Shown piece by piece: positions 59,460 through 64,000 of a stretch of DNA of 64,000 nucleotides (the stretch's first letter is position 1; each line of letters starts with the position of its first letter). The translations under genes were made by a program, and so were the position numbers. The notes below the pieces were generated by a model. That model was not told the origin of the DNA, did not search any database, and was given only the letters and a program-made list of their open reading frames with translations. The DNA is from CAYOZN01 sp964408455 (GTDB lineage: Bacteria; Planctomycetota; Phycisphaerae; UBA1845; UTPLA1). The DNA is taken from assembly GCA_964408455.1 (NCBI GenBank), contig CAYOZN010000022.1, positions 1 through 64,000 of the forward strand, in the 5' to 3' direction.

Positions 59460-62400
59460 ATGTTCGCAGGGACGATGACGCAGCGATCGGTGCGGTTGGG
59501 CAGCTATGCGGCATGTGCCATGGCCTTGGTGGGGTTCTGCCCGCCGGCATCGGCCGCAAACTTCCGGTCCTTTACGTTCACCGCGAGTGTCGATGGCCCA
59601 AGCAGCTCGCTGGGCGGCAGCCTGAGCGGGCTCGTGAGTGACGGCGACACCATCACCGGTTATTTCACCTTCGATCTCGACGAACCCGACGATCTGGGCG
59701 GTCCCCTGGCCGGCCGCTATTCGCATGTGGCCGGCCCGGCAAGCCTGTACGCCGCGGTGAATGGAGTCGTCTTTCGCACGAATCCGGCGGCTGTATCGGT
59801 GGACGTGATTATCTTCAACGACACCGACGAAGCCTATGCGATCACGAGCAACAACAACCTGGCCGGCATGGGCGTGGGAGCGCCCAACATCTTCGACTTT
59901 CAACTCGAGCGAGTCGGCGCCGGCGATGTACTGACCAGCGATGCACAGCCGACCAGTCCGCCCAACGTCCTGGACTTCGATCCGTTCAGCCCGATGGGCA
60001 CGCGGCTCGTCATTGAACAGGTCGGCGACTATGCCATCGTCGCCGAGCTGCTGTCGATTGATAGCAACGATGTCGTGGACAACGACGGGTTTGCGACGAG
60101 CTTCGACTGCGATGCCCCGACGGCGGTGTGCTTCTCGACGATTTCGGCGGCGATCGCCGCCCTGCCATCCGGTTCGCTCATCGAAGTGTGCCCCGGCACG
60201 TACGTGGAGGATATTGAATTTCCGCTGGGCAAGGACGGCATGGAGCTGGCCGCCAAGGATCCGGCACCGGCGAACACGGTCATCAAGGGTGTCGCCAATG
60301 TGGCATCTGCCAGTTTTCCCCTGGCCGTGCCGAATGTCCACATTCTTGCCGACGCCATTTTCATTCACGGTTTCACCATACAGGGACCCGATCCCGTGGC
60401 CGGGTTCTACTCCAGCGGCACGGTCATCGGCGGCGACCTCGTCGAGCTGGCCGACAACGCCTTTGAAGTGACAAATGCCGCCACGCTGGCGGACATCAGC
60501 CAGGGCATTCAGACATATCGCGACGGCATCAACCCCGGCGGCGGCAGCGTCGACGGCCTGTGGATTCATGACAACACCTTCTCGCACCACGGCGCCGGCG
60601 TCGCGGGCTACGAGGCGATTTTCATCAATCACACGCTGACCGATCCGACGCCGGCCGGCAGCGTGACGATCGAGAGCAATGTGCTGAGCGGCATGCTTCT
60701 TCGCGGCATCACGAGCGAACGCTCGAAGACCGTCGTCCGGCGAAACCAGATTTCGACGACGTTGGCGCCGGACACCGGCGGCGGATTGACGGACGGCGAG
60801 TCATTGCAGGCCGTGAACATCATGGACTTCGACGCCCGCGACCAGCAGGACGTGACGATCGAGGAGAATGCGCTGGGCGTGCCCGCCGCGCCCCCGCCGG
60901 CCACGCTGATCATCACCGGCGTGATCGACGGGCCGATTTCAGGCGGACTGCCGAAAGCGGTGGAGTTGTATGCGACCGGTGCAATTCCGGACTTGAGCAT
61001 CTACGGGCTCGGCTCGGCAAACAATGGCGCTGCCTCGCCGGGCGAGGAGTTTGGATTTCCCGCCGGCAGTGCTTCGGCGGGCCAGTTCATATACATAGCG
61101 ACGGAGTCAAGCGGTTTTTCAACGTGGTTCGGGTTTCCGCCCACTCATACCAATGGAACTGCACCTAACATAAATGGCGATGACGTTATAGAACTCTTTG
61201 AGAATGGCAATGTCATCGACGTTTTTGGCGTTCTTGGTTTGGATGGGACCGGAGAACCATGGGAATATACGGATGGATGGGCATACCGCAACAGCGGGAC
61301 TGGACCTGATGGCACCACGTTTATCTTAGGCAACTGGAGCTTCAGCGGTGTCACCGCGCTGGATGACGATGAGTTCAATACGAACGCAACTGCAACGCCG
61401 CCGATGCCGATTGGCAGCTATGCTCCGGCTGCGCCCGGTTCCGGCTTTACCCATGGCGTGCGCGTTGGCAACTCCGCCGGCACGCAGTTGCTGACAAACG
61501 TCTCAATCACCAACAACTTCATCAACGGCAATCACGTCGGCGTCCTGGTCCGCGCTTCCGGCGGCGGCATCACCGTGTTCGAGAACGATTTGTCCGGCAA
61601 TACAAGCCTCGGTGCGGACAACACGCATGCCACGGACCTGAACGCCTCCGGCAACTGGTGGGGTGACAACACGCCGGCATCGACCGCGGCCGCAACCGGC
61701 GCCAACGTCGACTACACGCCGTGGCTGCACGTCGGCACCGATGTCGGCGGCGTCGCGGCGGATGGCTTCCAGGGCGACTTTGCCACACTGCACGTCGACG
61801 ACGACGGCCCGCAGACCGGGCTCGCCGGCCGCATTCAGGAAGGCATTGATCTGGTAACGGCCAGCACCGTCCTGGTCGAGGCGGGCACCTACCTCGAGTC
61901 GGACATCAGCGTCAACAAATCGGTCACGATCGACGGAAACGGTGCGACGCGGGCGGATGTGGTCATTGCCCCTTCGGTGGCGGACGATCACACCTGTTCC
62001 AGCTTCGCGGGCGACGCCCACCACGGCTTTCTCCTGCGCAGCTCCGATACACTCATTCGCGATCTGACCATCGACGGCGATGCCGGCTTCGGCGGGCCGG
62101 GCTCGCTGAATTTCCGCCAGGGCATCATCAGCGACTTCAACGACGCCAATCACCCGTTCAACAACAACGCCGCCGACAACGTGGCCATCCGCAACATCTG
62201 GCGCCGCGGCTTCTACTGGCTGGGCGGTACCGGCCACGCCATCACGAACTTTGCCGCCGAGAACTGCGGCGTAAACTGCTTCGAAGGGTGCAACGTCATC
62301 TTCCTCGATGGCGACGGCGACGAGACCACGCTCGACATTCTCATCGACAACGGTGTCATCGATGGCGGCACCACCGGCATCTGCACCAACTACACCCTCG

Positions 62401-64000
62401 TTCCCGTCGGAGACTTCAATCCGCGCGTGGAGATCACCGAAGTGGACGTGCTCGATACGTTTGTCGGCATGAACCTCAGCGGTCTTTCCGGCGACAGCCT
62501 TGTCGATGGCAACACCATCGTCGGCCTGCCGAGCGATGACGATCTGGGCATCGTGGTGCAGTATGCACTCGATTCCGTCACGGCCCATCCCGGCACCGTC
62601 ACGCTCTCCAACAACGTCATTGACGATTGCGACCAGGGCATCTGGCTCTATCACAATGAAGAGGCCGACACACCCATACTCGTGAAGGACAACGACATCG
62701 CCGGGCCCTCCACGTTTGCAGCTTCGGTCGGCATCTTCATGACCGACGACGGCGCGCCCTTCACCGATGAGGATGCGGAGTCCTACGCGACGATCTCCGG
62801 CAACACCATTCACGGCTTTGAGACGGGCATATTCATGAACCGGGCGGGCGATGCACCGGCCGGCGGCCGCGACATTGTCGCGACGATTGGCGGCGTCGGC
62901 CCGTCCGACGGCAACAGCGTCAAATTCGGCAGCACCGGCGTGCTGGTGTTCGATGCCGATGGCAGCGCCAGCGGCTATCGCGCCCGGGCAACCATTCTCA
63001 ACAACATCACGTCCTTCACCGTGAATGCCGTCGGCATCGAGGTGGATGGCGGCAGCGCCCTCCTCGAGCGCAATAACCTGTCCGGCAACACGCTGGCCGG
63101 ACTCGTCGTGCGTAATGACGGCCTCGTGGATGCCGGCGACGTGGACGGCGCCGACGTCACCGGCCTGGGCAGCGGCACGGGGCTCAATGGCTCCAGCGCC
63201 GGGCTCAACTTCCTCGCCGGTTACAACGGCACGAGCACCTTCGCGGTCATCGACGAAAACCTTGACGCCGCCGGCAATGTCGACGTGCAGGCCGAGTCGA
63301 ATTTCTGGGGGACGATCGTCCTTTCCGAGATCGAGGATGTCGTCGACCACACCGTGGACGACGCGGCGCAGACGCTCGTCCTGTTCGACAATCCGGTGTC
63401 CGTGCCCGAGCTGGTCATCACCGCGCCAGCCGTGTGCCAGAATAATGGCCCCACGCAGGTCAGCGTCACACTCTCCATGCGAAATCTGCCGCTCGCGGTA
63501 CACGGCTATTTTGCCACCGTCGAGTACGACACCGCCACGCTGAGCTACAACCAGGCGGCCAGTGCCTACCTCTTCGAAGCCGTCAGCGAGTTCCCGATTC
63601 ACCTCGGCGGGCCCGAGCCGGTCGAAGTGTCGCCGGGATTGATCGAGGCGAACGCGGCCCGCAACCTCGTGCCGCCGAATCCGGGCACCGACCAGGACAC
63701 CGACCTGGCGACGCTGGTCTTTGATGTGATCGGCTGCGGCAGCACGACGGTCGGCTTCGGCACACCGCAGGGGCCGTTCCCCTCGCAGGTCAGCTTCCAG
63801 GGCATCGGCCTCTCGACCGACCTGGTGGAGGATTCGTTCCTGATCGACACGGGCAACGCACCCACGATAACCAGTGCAATCGCCACCGGCGGCGCCGCGG
63901 GACCCACCTGTGCACAACTCGTCACGCTCTCGGCAGTGGTCAGCGACGACTGCTGCATCGATCTCCTGAACGGTGCCGTCGTGACGGCATCGGCCGCGGT
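59460..64000 (+). CDS. Second giant secreted beta-helix protein (partial, runs off the window)
   Basis: At least 1513 codons from the ATG at 59460 (AAGGAGTG precedes it), open to the end of the window without a stop. The signal peptide is about 1-37 (SYAACAMALVGFCPPASA). Residues about 38-225 are a beta-rich domain, followed by NosD-like beta-helix blocks. A lamin-tail-like domain is inserted at nucleotides about 60896-61435 (TLIITGVIDGPISGG, then AVELYATGAI and DVIELFENGNVIDVFG), flanked by Pro/Ala linkers. More beta-helix follows (LHVDDDGPQTGLAGRIQEG), then a cohesin-like domain from about 63410 (PTQVSVTLSMRNLPLAVHG). It is clearly paralogous to the upstream giant protein. Confidence 0.85.
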   Translation, partial: MFAGTMTQRSVRLGSYAACAMALVGFCPPASAANFRSFTFTASVDGPSSSLGGSLSGLVSDGDTITGYFTFDLDEPDDLGGPLAGRYSHVAGPASLYAAVNGVVFRTNPAAVSVDVIIFNDTDEAYAITSNNNLAGMGVGAPNIFDFQLERVGAGDVLTSDAQPTSPPNVLDFDPFSPMGTRLVIEQVGDYAIVAELLSIDSNDVVDNDGFATSFDCDAPTAVCFSTISAAIAALPSGSLIEVCPGTYVEDIEFPLGKDGMELAAKDPAPANTVIKGVANVASASFPLAVPNVHILADAIFIHGFTIQGPDPVAGFYSSGTVIGGDLVELADNAFEVTNAATLADISQGIQTYRDGINPGGGSVDGLWIHDNTFSHHGAGVAGYEAIFINHTLTDPTPAGSVTIESNVLSGMLLRGITSERSKTVVRRNQISTTLAPDTGGGLTDGESLQAVNIMDFDARDQQDVTIEENALGVPAAPPPATLIITGVIDGPISGGLPKAVELYATGAIPDLSIYGLGSANNGAASPGEEFGFPAGSASAGQFIYIATESSGFSTWFGFPPTHTNGTAPNINGDDVIELFENGNVIDVFGVLGLDGTGEPWEYTDGWAYRNSGTGPDGTTFILGNWSFSGVTALDDDEFNTNATATPPMPIGSYAPAAPGSGFTHGVRVGNSAGTQLLTNVSITNNFINGNHVGVLVRASGGGITVFENDLSGNTSLGADNTHATDLNASGNWWGDNTPASTAAATGANVDYTPWLHVGTDVGGVAADGFQGDFATLHVDDDGPQTGLAGRIQEGIDLVTASTVLVEAGTYLESDISVNKSVTIDGNGATRADVVIAPSVADDHTCSSFAGDAHHGFLLRSSDTLIRDLTIDGDAGFGGPGSLNFRQGIISDFNDANHPFNNNAADNVAIRNIWRRGFYWLGGTGHAITNFAAENCGVNCFEGCNVIFLDGDGDETTLDILIDNGVIDGGTTGICTNYTLVPVGDFNPRVEITEVDVLDTFVGMNLSGLSGDSLVDGNTIVGLPSDDDLGIVVQYALDSVTAHPGTVTLSNNVIDDCDQGIWLYHNEEADTPILVKDNDIAGPSTFAASVGIFMTDDGAPFTDEDAESYATISGNTIHGFETGIFMNRAGDAPAGGRDIVATIGGVGPSDGNSVKFGSTGVLVFDADGSASGYRARATILNNITSFTVNAVGIEVDGGSALLERNNLSGNTLAGLVVRNDGLVDAGDVDGADVTGLGSGTGLNGSSAGLNFLAGYNGTSTFAVIDENLDAAGNVDVQAESNFWGTIVLSEIEDVVDHTVDDAAQTLVLFDNPVSVPELVITAPAVCQNNGPTQVSVTLSMRNLPLAVHGYFATVEYDTATLSYNQAASAYLFEAVSEFPIHLGGPEPVEVSPGLIEANAARNLVPPNPGTDQDTDLATLVFDVIGCGSTTVGFGTPQGPFPSQVSFQGIGLSTDLVEDSFLIDTGNAPTITSAIATGGAAGPTCAQLVTLSAVVSDDCCIDLLNGAVVTASAA

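Noticed and set aside
61503..63917. Minus-strand open frame of 804 codons
   Set aside because: It is a shadow of the plus-strand giant beta-helix gene, which has a signal peptide, domains and continuous frame.

Overview
The window is high-GC bacterial DNA that looks like a member of the Planctomycetota (a Phycisphaerae-like lineage is my guess, not proven). The evidence is a CHRD protein with a PEP-CTERM-type tail, very long secreted beta-helix proteins carrying cohesin-like and dockerin-like modules, an ECF sigma factor overlapping a zinc-finger/Ser-Thr kinase/TPR protein, several hybrid histidine kinases, and dispersed palindromic repeats in and between genes. No rRNA, CRISPR array, insertion sequence or phage gene was seen. 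Two tRNA genes are present: Cys (30284-30357) and Asn (51773-51844).

Layout. 1-8.2 kb: acetyltransferase, FAD oxidoreductase, a membrane hybrid histidine kinase, a MetE-C-like zinc methyltransferase, the decayed remains of a second hybrid kinase, a CHRD/PEP-CTERM protein and a PilZ protein. 8.4-15.5 kb: a secreted S51/cyanophycinase-like protein, a Ski2-like helicase carrying two kinds of repeat inside its reading frame, small lipoprotein and hypothetical genes, a gene remnant, a 21-nt minisatellite and a strong terminator that belongs to no recognised gene. 15.5-27.4 kb: a five-PAS hybrid kinase, a parvulin-type foldase, a glycosyltransferase, two consecutive DUF47-PiT phosphate-transport cassettes, a MoaB/MogA protein and a rhomboid protease. 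27.4-30.4 kb: very small membrane proteins, an RlmN/Cfr-type methyltransferase and tRNA-Cys.

30.5-41.6 kb (minus strand) is the metabolic centrepiece: a tight six-gene operon. In transcription order it encodes a gamma/GltD-like/ferredoxin fusion, the alpha and beta subunits of a 2-oxoacid:acceptor oxidoreductase, an IorA-type arylpyruvate oxidoreductase alpha subunit, an IorB subunit fused to both halves of an ADP-forming acyl-CoA synthetase, and an AMP-forming acyl-CoA synthetase. The two oxidoreductases would turn 2-oxoacids into acyl-CoA and reduced carrier. The fused synthetase could cash the thioester in as ATP, and the GltD-like module could pass electrons to NAD(P). This is the most interesting locus in the window.

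42.3-52.5 kb: BlaI-type repressor, methyltransferase, DUF4328 protein, the ECF/kinase pair, a secreted metzincin-like protein, a lipoprotein, tRNA-Asn and a frameshifted gene. 53.0-64.0 kb: two tandem giant secreted beta-helix proteins. The second runs off the window end and contains an inserted lamin-tail-like domain of visibly lower GC.
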